From an uncultured Alistipes sp. (lineage in GTDB: Bacteria; Bacteroidota; Bacteroidia; Bacteroidales; Rikenellaceae), in the NCBI GenBank assembly GCA_900546065.1, contig URBK01000004.1:62001-126000 (forward strand): a stretch of 64,000 nt of DNA, written 5' to 3'. The notes beneath the pieces were generated by a model that was given only the letters and a program-made list of their open reading frames with translations, was not told where the DNA came from and ran no database searches. Position 1 is the first letter of the stretch. Each line of letters opens with the position of its first letter. Both the position numbers and the translations under genes were made by a program. Below are positions 1-8,825 of the stretch, in pieces.

Positions 1-185
1 TGGCCAAGGCGGCGCGTGCGTATGCGTTCATCCGCCGCCGCGGTTACGTCATTCCGGAGGATGTGCGAGCCGTCTGCCACGACGTTCTGCGCCACCGTAT
101 AGGCCTTACCTACGAGGCCGAGGCCGAGAACATCTCGTCGGAGCAGATCATAACCGAGATATTGAACAACGTGATAGTGCCTTAG
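1..185 (+). CDS. MoxR-family AAA+ ATPase, C-terminal fragment
   Basis: An open frame runs in from the left edge and stops with TAG at 183-185, giving the last 60 residues. The segment AARAYAFIRRRGYVIPEDV is the conserved C-terminal lid of MoxR ATPases (an Ala-rich helix, then an R-G-x-x-x-x-P-E-D turn). MoxR proteins are chaperone-like ATPases that typically precede a DUF58 gene and von Willebrand A genes, as here: the DUF58 gene starts 4 bp downstream. The Walker motifs lie outside the window, so the call rests on this tail plus context. Confidence 0.85.
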   Translation, partial: AKAARAYAFIRRRGYVIPEDVRAVCHDVLRHRIGLTYEAEAENISSEQIITEILNNVIVP

Positions 186-189
186 TGCC

Positions 190-1074
190 ATGCAGGAGAA
201 CGAGAACGATATCCTCAAGCGGGTCCGCAAGATCGAGATCAAGACTCGCGGCCTGTCGAACGAGATCTTCGCCGGAAAGTACCACACGGCTTTCCGCGGG
301 CGGGGAATGTCGTTTTCCGAGGTGCGCGAGTACCGTGCGGGCGACGATGTGCGCGACATCGACTGGAATGTTACGGCGCGCTCGACCAAGCCCCACATCA
401 AGATCTACGAGGAGGAGCGCGAGCTGACGATGATGCTTCTGATCGACGTGAGCGGGTCGCGCATGTTCGGTACGGGCAAGCGCTTGAAGAAGAGCGTGAT
501 AACCGAGATCGCGGCGGTGCTGGCCTTCTCGGCCTCGCAGAACAACGACAAGGTGGGCTGTATCTTCTTTTCGGACCGTGTGGAGAAGTTCATCCCCCCG
601 AAGAAGGGGCGCAGCCATATCCTGATGATCATACGCGAGTTGGTGAAGTTCCGTCCCGAGTCTCAGGGTACGGCCATCGCGGAGGCTGTGCGATACCTCA
701 CCAATGTCAACAAGAAACACTGTACGGCCTTTATCCTGTCGGACTTCATCGACTCGACGCGCGACCGCAACGCTCTGGACGACGCCCTGAAGATTGCGGG
801 GGGCCGCCACGACATCGTGGGCATACGCGTATGGGATCAGCGTGAGGCCGAGATGCCGGATGTGGGCATCGTGGAGCTTCAAGATGCCGAGACGGGCGAG
901 AAGCAGTGGGTCGATACCTCGTCGGCACGCGTACGCGAGCACTACGCCGAGAGCTGGCGTCAGCGCGACGAGGCCATCGGCGAGACGCTGCGCCGCAACC
1001 GTATCGATACGGCCGTGGTATCCACCTCGGGAGACTATGTGGTGGAATTGATTAAACTGTTCAAACAACGATGA
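190..1074 (+). CDS. DUF58 domain protein with VWA-like fold (MoxR partner)
   Basis: 294 residues. The family core is clear: the segment around FSEVREYRAGDDVRDIDWN (about residues 45-62) is the DUF58 signature, followed by the strand LLIDVSGSRMFG (about 86-97), a D-x-S-x-S metal-adhesion motif of von Willebrand A domains. No signal peptide or membrane span is visible, so it is probably cytoplasmic and works with the MoxR ATPase encoded just upstream. Its stop overlaps the next start by 4 bp (ATGA), indicating translational coupling within the Bat operon. The biochemical role of DUF58 proteins is poorly known; assembly or insertion of envelope proteins is inferred from the operon. Confidence 0.9.
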   Translation: MQENENDILKRVRKIEIKTRGLSNEIFAGKYHTAFRGRGMSFSEVREYRAGDDVRDIDWNVTARSTKPHIKIYEEERELTMMLLIDVSGSRMFGTGKRLKKSVITEIAAVLAFSASQNNDKVGCIFFSDRVEKFIPPKKGRSHILMIIRELVKFRPESQGTAIAEAVRYLTNVNKKHCTAFILSDFIDSTRDRNALDDALKIAGGRHDIVGIRVWDQREAEMPDVGIVELQDAETGEKQWVDTSSARVREHYAESWRQRDEAIGETLRRNRIDTAVVSTSGDYVVELIKLFKQR

Positions 1075-2237
1075 GACATCCGTTTATAACGATACTTCTT
1101 GCCGCTCTGACGGTAACCGCCTTCGCGGAGGGAGCGGATACGCTGCCCGACCTCGGGGTGGACGACGACGCGCCCGTAGTCCGCGGCAGCGTCGAGCCCG
1201 ACTCGATCGGCATAGGCGACCGTTTCCTCTACTCGATAGAGGTGGACAAGGATCTTGTGCAGAGTGTCTTTTTCCCCTCGTTCGGGGGTGACGGCTCGGA
1301 GCCTTATTCGCTCATCGAGGATATGCCGATCGATACGCTCTCGCGGGACGGCCGCCGCATGACCATCCGCAAGCGCTATCTTTTGGGGGCCTTCGAGGAG
1401 GGTATACACAATGTCCTGCCGCAGGTGATGTATGCCGACAAGAATATCGTCGACACGCTCTACGGCGCCGATACGCTGCATGTTCTGGTTACGACGTTCC
1501 AGATCGACTCCACGTCGCACTCGATCTTCGATATCAAGCCGCAGAAGACCCTCCCGTTCCGCATGGGCGAGATCACGGGATATATCAAGTGGGTTATCGT
1601 GGCGCTGCTGGTCATCGCAGCACTGGTTTATGCCCTGCGCCGCGTGCTGGCGCACTACGGGCGGTCGCTGCGCGACATGTTCCGTCCGGCGCCGCCACAG
1701 CCGCCGCATGTTGTAGCCTTCGCCGCGCTGGAGAAGCTGCGCGGGGAGCGTCTCTGGCAGCAGGAGAAACACAAGCAATACTATTCGGCATTGACCGATA
1801 TCCTCCGCACCTACCTTGTCGGGCAGTTCGGCATCGGGGCCATGGAGATGACCTCGGACGAGATCATCGAGGCGGTTCGCGGCATCGACGTGCCGCGCAA
1901 GAATGCGATGGATCTTACGGAGATTCTGCGTGAGGCCGATCTTGTGAAGTTTGCCAAGGCTACACCCGCCGCCGAGGAGAACGAGGCGGCTTACCGCGCC
2001 GTCTGGGACTTTGTCGAGCAGACGAAGCCCGCGGAGCCCGAACCCGAGCAGCCGGAAGCGGCCGCCGGTGGCAAGAGCGATGGCAAGACGGGGGATAAGA
2101 GCGACGTCAAGACGGGGGATAAGGCGGAAGGCAAGCCCGAAGGCAATGGCGGTGCGGCTGAGACTCCGGCTGCCGATGCGGGCGGGGAGCCGGCTGCCGA
2201 TACGTCGGACAGGAACGCAAAGCAGGCAGAGAAATGA
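1071..2237 (+). CDS. BatD-like membrane protein of the Bat operon
   Basis: 388 residues. There is an N-terminal signal peptide (about 1-20), an exported beta-rich region (about 30-165) and one transmembrane helix (about 174-192, WVIVALLVIAALVYALR). The cytoplasmic part is helical (about 220-330) and the tail is low in complexity and rich in E, P, A, K, G and D, with repeated GDKSD/GKTGDK units (about 335-380). The start and stop both overlap neighbours by 4 bp. Equivalent genes sit between DUF58 and batA in other Bacteroidales. I infer a BatD-like receptor or scaffold role from the signal-domain-TM layout; no catalytic motif is visible. Confidence 0.7.
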   Translation: MRHPFITILLAALTVTAFAEGADTLPDLGVDDDAPVVRGSVEPDSIGIGDRFLYSIEVDKDLVQSVFFPSFGGDGSEPYSLIEDMPIDTLSRDGRRMTIRKRYLLGAFEEGIHNVLPQVMYADKNIVDTLYGADTLHVLVTTFQIDSTSHSIFDIKPQKTLPFRMGEITGYIKWVIVALLVIAALVYALRRVLAHYGRSLRDMFRPAPPQPPHVVAFAALEKLRGERLWQQEKHKQYYSALTDILRTYLVGQFGIGAMEMTSDEIIEAVRGIDVPRKNAMDLTEILREADLVKFAKATPAAEENEAAYRAVWDFVEQTKPAEPEPEQPEAAAGGKSDGKTGDKSDVKTGDKAEGKPEGNGGAAETPAADAGGEPAADTSDRNAKQAEK

Positions 2238-3082
2238 AACGATATGTGAGATATATGTTATTGTCGCTTGCGGCGGTTGTCGGTCTCTCGGCGACGGCCG
2301 TGGCGCAGCGCATGCCCGAGCGGTCGTTGGTGCGCAAGGGCAACCGTCAGTTTGCGCGCGAGCGTTATGATCTGAGTGCTGACAGCTACAAGCAGGCGTT
2401 GGAGAGTGCTCCCGGGAACTTCGAGGCTACCTATAATCTGGGCAATACGATGGTCCGTACGGAGCAGTACGACAAGGCCGAGCAGTTGTTGACAGCGGCG
2501 GCGGCCGACTCGTTGCGCAGTGACGAGGAGCGTGCCGAGGCCTTTTACAATCTGGGCAATGCCCAGTTTGCGCAGAAGAAGCTCAAGGAGGCTCTGGCGA
2601 GCTACCGCCACTCTCTGGAATTGAATCCTGCCGACATGGAGGCCAAGTACAACTACGCCTACACGAAACGTCTTCTGGATGACCAGCAGAATCAGGACCA
2701 GAACAAGGACCAGAATCAGAATCAGGACCAGAACCAAGACCAGAATCAGGATCAGAACCAGAATCAGAATCAGAACGGAGACGGACAGAATGACCGGAAC
2801 AAGGATCAGAACGACCAGAACCAAGATCAGAATGGGGACGGTCAGAACGATCAGAACGGTCAGAACGATCAAAATCAAGATGATCAGAATAATCCGGACG
2901 GTCAGAATGACGGCGGTGATGATGGCAAGGATCAGAATGACAAGGGGCGTTCGCGCAGCGGCATGAGCCGCCAGCAGCAGGAGCAGCTGCTGGATGCCAT
3001 ACAGGCACAGGAGGACAAGACGCAGGACAAGATCGACGAGAAGAAGAAGGGCGTCATTGTCAAGGGCCGCAAGAACTGGTAA
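2234..3082 (+). CDS. batC: TPR protein with Asn/Gln/Asp-rich tail (BatC-like)
   Basis: 282 residues. A signal peptide (about 1-25, ending VAQR) is followed by tetratricopeptide repeats, seen as FEATYNLGNTMVRTEQYDKAEQ, EAFYNLGNAQFAQ and MEAKYNYAYTKRLL. From about residue 152 to 235 the chain is almost entirely Q, N and D in a DQN/NQ pattern. It ends with a basic helix containing QQEQLLDAIQAQED. BatC proteins of Bacteroidetes are TPR proteins of the aerotolerance operon, and this one occupies the same operon. Unusually it precedes batA here; in Bacteroides fragilis batC follows batB. The repetitive tail probably varies in length between strains. Confidence 0.8.
   Translation: MKRYVRYMLLSLAAVVGLSATAVAQRMPERSLVRKGNRQFARERYDLSADSYKQALESAPGNFEATYNLGNTMVRTEQYDKAEQLLTAAAADSLRSDEERAEAFYNLGNAQFAQKKLKEALASYRHSLELNPADMEAKYNYAYTKRLLDDQQNQDQNKDQNQNQDQNQDQNQDQNQNQNQNGDGQNDRNKDQNDQNQDQNGDGQNDQNGQNDQNQDDQNNPDGQNDGGDDGKDQNDKGRSRSGMSRQQQEQLLDAIQAQEDKTQDKIDEKKKGVIVKGRKNW
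2688..2935 (+). repeat. Asn/Gln/Asp hexamer-like coding microsatellite in batC
   Basis: The stretch is built from alternating CAG and AAT/AAC codons with GAC/GAT/GAA insertions (units such as CAGAATCAGGAC), encoding the polar low-complexity tail of the BatC-like protein. Imperfect 6- and 12-bp units are visible throughout. The pattern is prone to slippage, but because units are multiples of 3 the frame is kept. Confidence 0.85.
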
Positions 3083-3137
3083 CGGGCCGTGTGCGGCCTG
3101 CGGCGGCCGCGTGCGGATGAAAGAGAAGATGTAAAAC

Positions 3138-4124
3138 ATGAGATTCGCAAATCCATATCTTTTATGGCTGTTGGTGCTTCTGGCGCCGATGATAGCCTAC
3201 TATATCTATCGCACGCTGCAGGGCGGCGCGGCCATACGCATCTCGACGATCGAGGGTGTACGCCGCGCGCCGCGTACGCTGCGCTATTGGCTGCGGCATG
3301 CGCCCTTCGTGTTGCGGTGTGCGGCCTTTGTGCTGTTGGTTGTGGCGCTGGCGCGCCCGCAGGATGTCGACGAGCAGCGCCGTTCGAGCGCCGAGGGTAT
3401 CGACATCATGCTTGCGGTCGACGTCTCGGGTTCGATGCTGGCGCGCGACTTCAAGCCCGACCGCATCACGGCGGCCAAGGAGGTGGCGGGACGCTTCATC
3501 GCCGACCGCTACGGTGACCGTCTGGGATTGGTCGTATTTGCGGGCGAGGCCTTCACGCAGAGCCCCCTGACGACCGACCAGAGTACGTTGCAGACGATGC
3601 TTTCGCGCATACGCAGCGGCATCATCGAGGACGGTACGGCCATAGGCAACGGTCTGGCCACGGCGATCAACCGCCTGCGCGAGAGCGATGCCAAGAGCAA
3701 GGTTATAATCCTGCTCACGGACGGTGTGAACAACCGCGGCGAGATCGCGCCGCTGATGGCCGCCGATATCGCTGCCGACATGGGCATCAAGGTCTACACG
3801 ATAGGTGTGGGCACGCGGGGCAAGGCCCCCTATCCGGTAGTGGACATGTTCGGCAACATGTCGTTCCAGCCGATGGATGTCGAGATCGACGAGAAGACTC
3901 TGGAGGGTATTGCCGAGCGTACGGGCGGCCGATATTTCCGCGCTACGGACAACGACAAGCTGCAGTCGATCTACGACGAGATAAACCAGCTCGAGAAGAG
4001 CAAGGTCGAGGTTACCGACTATACGGTCTACCACGAACGTTTTCTGGCGTTGCTGCTGGCGGCGCTGGGTGTGCTACTGCTCGAGTTCGTATTCAGTAAC
4101 ATAATACTTAAACGCATCCCCTGA
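3138..4124 (+). CDS. batA: BatA, membrane von Willebrand A protein
   Basis: 328 residues. N-terminal hydrophobic helices (about 8-22 and 55-72) anchor the protein. The VWA domain follows, with an intact MIDAS motif in AVDVSGSMLARDF (about 93-105), the conserved Thr in GTAIGNGLATAI and the Asp in LLTDGVNNRG. A C-terminal hydrophobic segment (about 300-320) completes the anchor. The order TM-TM-VWA-TM is that of BatA. It starts 55 bp after the TPR gene and stops 1 bp before batB. Bat proteins were linked to aerotolerance in Bacteroides fragilis; the molecular role is unsettled. Confidence 0.92.
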   Translation: MRFANPYLLWLLVLLAPMIAYYIYRTLQGGAAIRISTIEGVRRAPRTLRYWLRHAPFVLRCAAFVLLVVALARPQDVDEQRRSSAEGIDIMLAVDVSGSMLARDFKPDRITAAKEVAGRFIADRYGDRLGLVVFAGEAFTQSPLTTDQSTLQTMLSRIRSGIIEDGTAIGNGLATAINRLRESDAKSKVIILLTDGVNNRGEIAPLMAADIAADMGIKVYTIGVGTRGKAPYPVVDMFGNMSFQPMDVEIDEKTLEGIAERTGGRYFRATDNDKLQSIYDEINQLEKSKVEVTDYTVYHERFLALLLAALGVLLLEFVFSNIILKRIP

Positions 4125-4125
4125 T

Positions 4126-5160
4126 ATGTTCCGATTTGCAAACGTCGAACTGTTGTATCTGCTGATACTGGTTCCGGTGCTGGTGATAGTCTATCTGCTG
4201 GCGGTGGGTCGGCGCCGTCGTCTTGTGGCGCGTTTCGGTAATCCGGAGCTGCTGCGCGAGCTCATGCCCGACTTTTCACGCGGGCGCATACGTCTGAAGG
4301 CCGCACTCTTCATCGCGGCCTATATGCTTCTGGTCATCGCGGCGGCGCGGCCGCAGTTCGGTTCCAAACTGCGTGAGGAGCACTCGCGCGGCGTGGAGAT
4401 GATGCTCGTGGTCGACGTCTCGAACTCGATGATGGCCGAGGACTTCGAACCCAACCGTCTGGAGCGTACGAAATATGCCATCGGCAAGCTCTTCGAGAGC
4501 TTGCAGCAGGAGCGTGTGGGTATGGTTGTCTTTGCGGGCGAGCCGAAGGTACAGCTGCCCATAACATCCGACTACCGCATGGCTCAGGCCTTCGCCAAGC
4601 GTATCTCGCCCTCGCTGGTGAGCGAACAGGGCACGGCCATAGGGCGTGCTTTGGAGCAGGCCATGCTGTCGTTCTCGAGCCAGAGCGAGCAGAGCCGCGT
4701 AATCATACTCATAACCGATGGCGAGAACCATGAGGACGATGCCGTGGAGGCTGCGCGCAAGGCGGCCGAGCAGGGCATACGCATCTATACGATCGGTATA
4801 GGTACTCCCGAGGGTGCCCCGATACAGATCGGCGGCGAGTTTATCAAGGACGAGAACGGCGAGATGGTTGTCTCGAAGCTCAACGAGCAGATGCTCGAGC
4901 AGATAGCCTCGACGACGGGCGGCGCCTATGTCCGCGCCACGAAGCAGTCGATAGGTCTGGACGAGATCGTCAAGAGTATCGATGCGATGGAGAAGAGCGA
5001 CCTTGCTACGGTGCGCTTTGAGGAGTACAACGAGCAGTATCAATATCCTCTGGCTGCGGCGCTGGTGCTGCTGGTTCTCGATGTCTTCATTCTCTCGCGC
5101 CGCAACCCGCGTCTGCGCCGCTTCAACATCTTCCGCGAGCACCGCACCGAGGAGCAGTAG
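4126..5160 (+). CDS. batB: BatB, membrane von Willebrand A protein
   Basis: 344 residues, paralogous to the preceding gene: both open with an R-F-A-N segment and a hydrophobic helix. Two N-terminal transmembrane helices (about 6-25 and 55-72) precede a VWA domain with an intact MIDAS motif (VVDVSNSMMAEDF, about 95-107), GTAIGRALEQAM and ITDGENHEDD. A C-terminal helix (about 305-322) and a basic tail follow. The spacing to batA is 1 bp, so the two are coupled. It is the last gene of the operon here; a terminator lies at 5327-5354 and no batD/batE follow. Confidence 0.92.
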   Translation: MFRFANVELLYLLILVPVLVIVYLLAVGRRRRLVARFGNPELLRELMPDFSRGRIRLKAALFIAAYMLLVIAAARPQFGSKLREEHSRGVEMMLVVDVSNSMMAEDFEPNRLERTKYAIGKLFESLQQERVGMVVFAGEPKVQLPITSDYRMAQAFAKRISPSLVSEQGTAIGRALEQAMLSFSSQSEQSRVIILITDGENHEDDAVEAARKAAEQGIRIYTIGIGTPEGAPIQIGGEFIKDENGEMVVSKLNEQMLEQIASTTGGAYVRATKQSIGLDEIVKSIDAMEKSDLATVRFEEYNEQYQYPLAAALVLLVLDVFILSRRNPRLRRFNIFREHRTEEQ

Positions 5161-5326
5161 GCAAGGGGCTTTCTCACAGGGTGGGGCGGGGACGTGATGT
5201 TGAGGTCTTGGCTGAATATAATGACCCGTAGACGGTCTTCCGCGGAATATGAATGCGGTGGGAAGCCTGACGGAGATGTATTGGGGCCGACAGAGACATA
5301 TTTACGCCGAGGGAACACGTAATAAG

Positions 5327-5354
5327 GTCCGGAGCTTCGGTTCCGGACTTTTTT
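5327..5354 (+). terminator. Rho-independent terminator of the Bat operon
   Basis: A perfect 7-bp stem GTCCGGA (5327-5333) / TCCGGAC (5342-5348) closes an 8-nt loop and is followed by six T residues. It lies 167 bp after batB and before the hexosaminidase promoter. The 5161-5326 stretch before it holds no gene I can recognise. Confidence 0.85.
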
Positions 5355-5410
5355 CATGCCTGTTTTGCTCTTTTTTGTGCGCGGGGAGTGACTGTGCGCG
5401 CCGCTTTTCG

Positions 5411-5418
5411 TAACTTTG
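5411..5418 (+). promoter_or_regulatory. Bacteroidetes -7 box (TAACTTTG) for the GH20 gene
   Basis: TAACTTTG matches the TAnnTTTG consensus of the housekeeping sigma factor of Bacteroidetes and sits 38 bp before the hexosaminidase ATG. No clear TTTG -33 box is seen at 19-21 bp. Confidence 0.5.
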
Positions 5419-5456
5419 GGTAATCATACCTAAATTACATCTTAAAACTGCTTCCC

Positions 5457-7052
5457 ATGATTAAGAATCTACTTTTAACCCTTTTGTTCTCCGCGGCGAC
5501 ACTGTCGGCGGTTCCGATACACGCCTACGCTTCGGCGGCGAATGTCCCGGCGATAGTACCCGCACCCTTGACGGCACGCTTCGACGGTACGGAGGCGATG
5601 CTGCCGCGCGAGGTGACGGTCGGCGTCGACGATGCGGCACTGAACCAGTCTTACCTGTTGTCGGTGTTGGAGGAGTGCGGCTTCGAGCCGCGCATCGTGA
5701 GCGGCCGCCGTGCCGACATACGTTTTGTAACCGACAAGGGTCTTGCGCGCGAAAACAACGAACGCTATGTCCTGCGCCTTGACGACCGCGGCATTACGGC
5801 TTCGGCGGGGACGACGGCGGGGCTTCTGAATGCTCTCCAGACGCTGCGGCAGGTTGTCACGGTGGATGACGCGGGTGTACGCTATGCGTGCGGGGAGGTG
5901 AACGACGCTCCGCGCTACCATTGGCGCGCGTATATGCTCGACGAGAGCCGCCATTTTCAGGGTATGGATATGGTTAAGCGTCTGCTGGACGAGATGGCAC
6001 GCCTGAAGATGAACGTCTTCCATTGGCATCTGGTCGATGATCCCGGGTGGCGCATCGAGATACGCAAATACCCGCTGCTTACCGAGATAGGGTCTAAGCG
6101 CGACTTCTCGCACCAGACTATTACGCCCGAGGAGTGGGACCGCCTCTATCCCGACCGCCGCAGCTACTATACGCAGCGCGAGATAGCGGAGGTCGTACGT
6201 TATGCCGCCGCCCGCGGCATTACGATCGTGCCCGAGATCGAGATGCCGGCGCACGCTTCGGCCTCGATTGCGGCCTACCCGTGGCTGGGTTCTACGTCAC
6301 GTGTCGCGGGACACGGCGTCTGGGGCGACCTCTACCAGCTGGCCGACCCCAAGGTCGAGGAGTTCCTGCACGACGTGCTGGACGAGGTGGCGGCGCTCTT
6401 CCCTTCGCGCATAATCCATATCGGCGGCGACGAGGCGGGCTTTGCGCACTGGCAGAACTCGGCCGAGGTTACTGCCTTCATGCAGGAGCACAACCTCCCC
6501 ACATGCTCCGACATGCAGCTCTGGGCCATAAACCGCATGTCGGCATACCTCGCCTCGAAGGGTGTGCGTATGATCGGCTGGAACGAGATCACGGGTGACA
6601 ATATCCGCAACGAGGCCCATGTCGAGGCGAGCCGTTCGGAGCGTCTGGCCGATGGCGTTATCGTACAGTTCTGGGACGGCGATATCTCGCTTGTGAACAA
6701 GGCTATAGAGAAGGGTTACGATGTGGTCAATTCGAACCGCCTGTTCACATACCTCGACTATCCATACGAGGCGATCCCGCTCGAGAAGGCCTATTCGTTC
6801 GATCCGCGTCCCGAGGGGCTGAGTGACGAGGCGGCGGAGCGCATCCTCGGCACGGGGTGCCAGATGTGGGGCGAGCGCACGCCTACGCGCGAGCGTATAT
6901 GGTACCAGACGCTGCCGCGCCTTGCGGCCTATGCCGAGTGCGGGTGGACATCGGCCGAGCGTAAGGATCTCGGGGATTTCCGCCGCCGCGTGGCGCCGTT
7001 GCAGCAGCTGTGGCGCGAGAAGGGATATATCGTCTCGCAGCCGGTATATTGA
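5457..7052 (+). CDS. Secreted beta-N-acetylhexosaminidase, GH20
   Basis: 531 residues with a signal peptide (about 1-24). An N-terminal GH20b-like domain (about 30-145) is followed by the GH20 TIM barrel, which starts near RYHWRAYMLDESRHF. The substrate-binding WHLVDDPGWR loop, the EIEMPAHASA strand and the catalytic Asp-Glu pair in HIGGDEAG (D325, E326) are all present, as is WGERT near the end. GH20 enzymes release terminal GlcNAc or GalNAc by substrate-assisted catalysis. In a gut Bacteroidales this suggests trimming of mucin or N-glycans in the periplasm. It is monocistronic, with its own promoter box and a shared terminator. Confidence 0.95.
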   Translation: MIKNLLLTLLFSAATLSAVPIHAYASAANVPAIVPAPLTARFDGTEAMLPREVTVGVDDAALNQSYLLSVLEECGFEPRIVSGRRADIRFVTDKGLARENNERYVLRLDDRGITASAGTTAGLLNALQTLRQVVTVDDAGVRYACGEVNDAPRYHWRAYMLDESRHFQGMDMVKRLLDEMARLKMNVFHWHLVDDPGWRIEIRKYPLLTEIGSKRDFSHQTITPEEWDRLYPDRRSYYTQREIAEVVRYAAARGITIVPEIEMPAHASASIAAYPWLGSTSRVAGHGVWGDLYQLADPKVEEFLHDVLDEVAALFPSRIIHIGGDEAGFAHWQNSAEVTAFMQEHNLPTCSDMQLWAINRMSAYLASKGVRMIGWNEITGDNIRNEAHVEASRSERLADGVIVQFWDGDISLVNKAIEKGYDVVNSNRLFTYLDYPYEAIPLEKAYSFDPRPEGLSDEAAERILGTGCQMWGERTPTRERIWYQTLPRLAAYAECGWTSAERKDLGDFRRRVAPLQQLWREKGYIVSQPVY

Positions 7053-7071
7053 CCTGCGGCCTTGTATGAAG

Positions 7072-7115
7072 AAATATCCCCGACGGGAATGTTCCTGTCG
7101 GGGATATTTTTATTG
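7072..7115. terminator. Bidirectional terminator between GH20 and proS
   Basis: A perfect 13-bp inverted repeat, AAATATCCCCGAC (7072-7084) and GTCGGGGATATTT (7097-7109), encloses a 12-nt loop that can itself pair partly (GGGAA/TTCC). It has T-rich flanks on the right and A-rich on the left, so it can end both convergent genes. Confidence 0.9.
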
Positions 7116-7156
7116 GTATATATAGTCTGCGCGAGCTATTGGCGGCCGCGAGGCTG

Positions 7157-8641
7157 TTAGTAGCTGCGGGCGAAGAGCACGCGGCGGTGCGAGGGTTTGC
7201 CGGTGTAGATGCAGCGTCCCTCCTCCTCTTCGGCATCGAGCGGAATGCAGCGTATGGTCGCCTTGGTGGCATCCTTGATGGCCACCTCGGTCTCGACGGT
7301 GCCGTCCCAGTGTGCCGAGATGAAACCGCCCTTGTTGTTGAGCGTATCGATGAACTCGTCCCACGTATCGACGCGCGTGATCATCGACGAGCGGAAGTCG
7401 TGCGCCTTGCGGTAGATGTTCTTCTGTATCTGGTCGAGCAGGTCGACTATGCGGTCTGCGAGGCCCTGCTGCGGCACGGTCTCCTTGGTGAGGGTGTCGC
7501 GGCGTGCCAGCTCGATGGTGCCGTTCTCCAGATCGCGCGGGCCGAGAGCCAGACGTACGGGCACGCCCTTGAGCTCATACTCGGCGAACTTGAAGCCCGA
7601 ACGTACATTGTCGCGCGTGTCGACCTTGACGCTGATGCCGCGTGCGCGCAGGTCGGCGGCTATGGCCTCCATCTTCTCGGTCATGGTGGCGAGCTGCTCG
7701 GCGCCCTTGTATATGGGCACCATAGCCACTTGTATGGGTGCGAGCTTCGGCGGCAGCACCAGACCGTTGTTGTCCGAGTGTGCCATGATAAGGGCGCCCA
7801 TAAGGCGTGTCGACACTCCCCACGATGTTGCCCACACATACTCCTGCTTGCCCTCGCGCGTGGTGTACGTGACGTCGAAAGCCTTGGCGAAGTTCTGCCC
7901 GAGGAAGTGTGACGTACCGCTCTGCAGGGCCTTTCCGTCCTGCATCAGGGCCTCGATCGTAAGCGTATCCTCGGCGCCGGCGAAACGCTCGTTGGGAGAC
8001 TTGTGGCCCACGATGACGGGCAGCGCCATCCACTCCTCGGCGAAGGTCTTGTAGACGTTTATCATCTTCATGGCCTCGGCCTCGGCCTCCTCGCGCGTGG
8101 CGTGCGCCGTGTGTCCCTCCTGCCAGAGGAACTCGGCCGTACGCAGGAACAGACGCGTACGCATCTCCCAGCGTACGACATTCGCCCACTGGTTGCAGAG
8201 GATCGGCAGGTCGCGGTATGAGGTGATCCAGTTCTTGTATGTATTCCAGATGATGGTCTCCGAGGTGGGGCGTACGATGAGCTCCTCCTCGAGTTTGGCG
8301 TCGGGGTCAACAACCACGCCGTTGCCGTTGGGGTCGTTCATCAGGCGGTAGTGCGTGACTACGGCGCACTCCTTGGCGAAGCCCTCGACATGGTGTGCCT
8401 CGCGCGAGAAGAACGATTTGGGAATGAAGAGCGGGAAGTATGCGTTCTGGTGCCCCGTCTCCTTGAACATGTTGTCCAACACGTGCTGCATCTTCTCCCA
8501 GATAGCGTATCCGTAGGGTTTGATTACCATGCACCCTCTTACGGCCGAGTTCTCGGCCAGACCGGCCTTGACCACAAGGTCGTTGTACCACTTCGAGTAG
8601 TTCTCCTCGACTTTGGTGAGATCTTTAAGCTCTACTGCCAT
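7157..8641 (-). CDS. proS: Prolyl-tRNA synthetase (archaeal/eukaryotic type)
   Basis: 494 residues. It charges tRNA-Pro with proline. The short length without the large editing insertion, and the C-terminal extension ending [15 protein letters not shown], mark the archaeal/eukaryotic-like ProRS class usual in Bacteroidetes. Class II features are visible: motif 2 in [22 protein letters not shown], the PTSET loop, and motif 3 in [14 protein letters not shown], where the usual Gly-Arg appears as R-L-M-G. The start follows a leader with two mutually exclusive hairpins (8674-8718). Confidence 0.95.
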   Translation of the reverse strand: MAVELKDLTKVEENYSKWYNDLVVKAGLAENSAVRGCMVIKPYGYAIWEKMQHVLDNMFKETGHQNAYFPLFIPKSFFSREAHHVEGFAKECAVVTHYRLMNDPNGNGVVVDPDAKLEEELIVRPTSETIIWNTYKNWITSYRDLPILCNQWANVVRWEMRTRLFLRTAEFLWQEGHTAHATREEAEAEAMKMINVYKTFAEEWMALPVIVGHKSPNERFAGAEDTLTIEALMQDGKALQSGTSHFLGQNFAKAFDVTYTTREGKQEYVWATSWGVSTRLMGALIMAHSDNNGLVLPPKLAPIQVAMVPIYKGAEQLATMTEKMEAIAADLRARGISVKVDTRDNVRSGFKFAEYELKGVPVRLALGPRDLENGTIELARRDTLTKETVPQQGLADRIVDLLDQIQKNIYRKAHDFRSSMITRVDTWDEFIDTLNNKGGFISAHWDGTVETEVAIKDATKATIRCIPLDAEEEEGRCIYTGKPSHRRVLFARSY

Positions 8642-8673
8642 ATCCTTTAGCTGTTATAGTCGTAACGTTTTCG

Positions 8674-8718
8674 CGGACACAAAAAAAGGTTACTCGTGTC
8701 CGGATGACAAAAGTAACC
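8674..8718 (-). promoter_or_regulatory. proS promoter box and leader hairpins
   Basis: On the minus strand TACTTTTG (8715..8708) matches TAnnTTTG. Downstream of it the predicted transcript can fold CGGACAC (8702..8696) with GTGTCCG (8680..8674). A second inverted repeat, GGTTAC/GTAACC (8688-8693 and 8713-8718), overlaps both the box and the first hairpin. A 5'-terminal stem-loop on the proS mRNA is plausible; regulation is not shown. Confidence 0.4.
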
Positions 8719-8825
8719 ATTTTTTGTGTAACGAGTGTCATTGCACCCCTATTTTCTTCACGCGGCCTTACGCGGCCTTTGCCGTGGCGATGCTCCGCAT
8801 GAGGGGACCGGCCTGCGCCCGCACC

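Noticed and set aside
2258..3139. Long open frame on the minus strand opposite batC, encoding a Leu/Ile/Val-rich chain
   Set aside because: It is the complement of the CAG-AAT/GAC codon repeats of batC, which automatically gives hydrophobic codons; no start context, promoter or family similarity.
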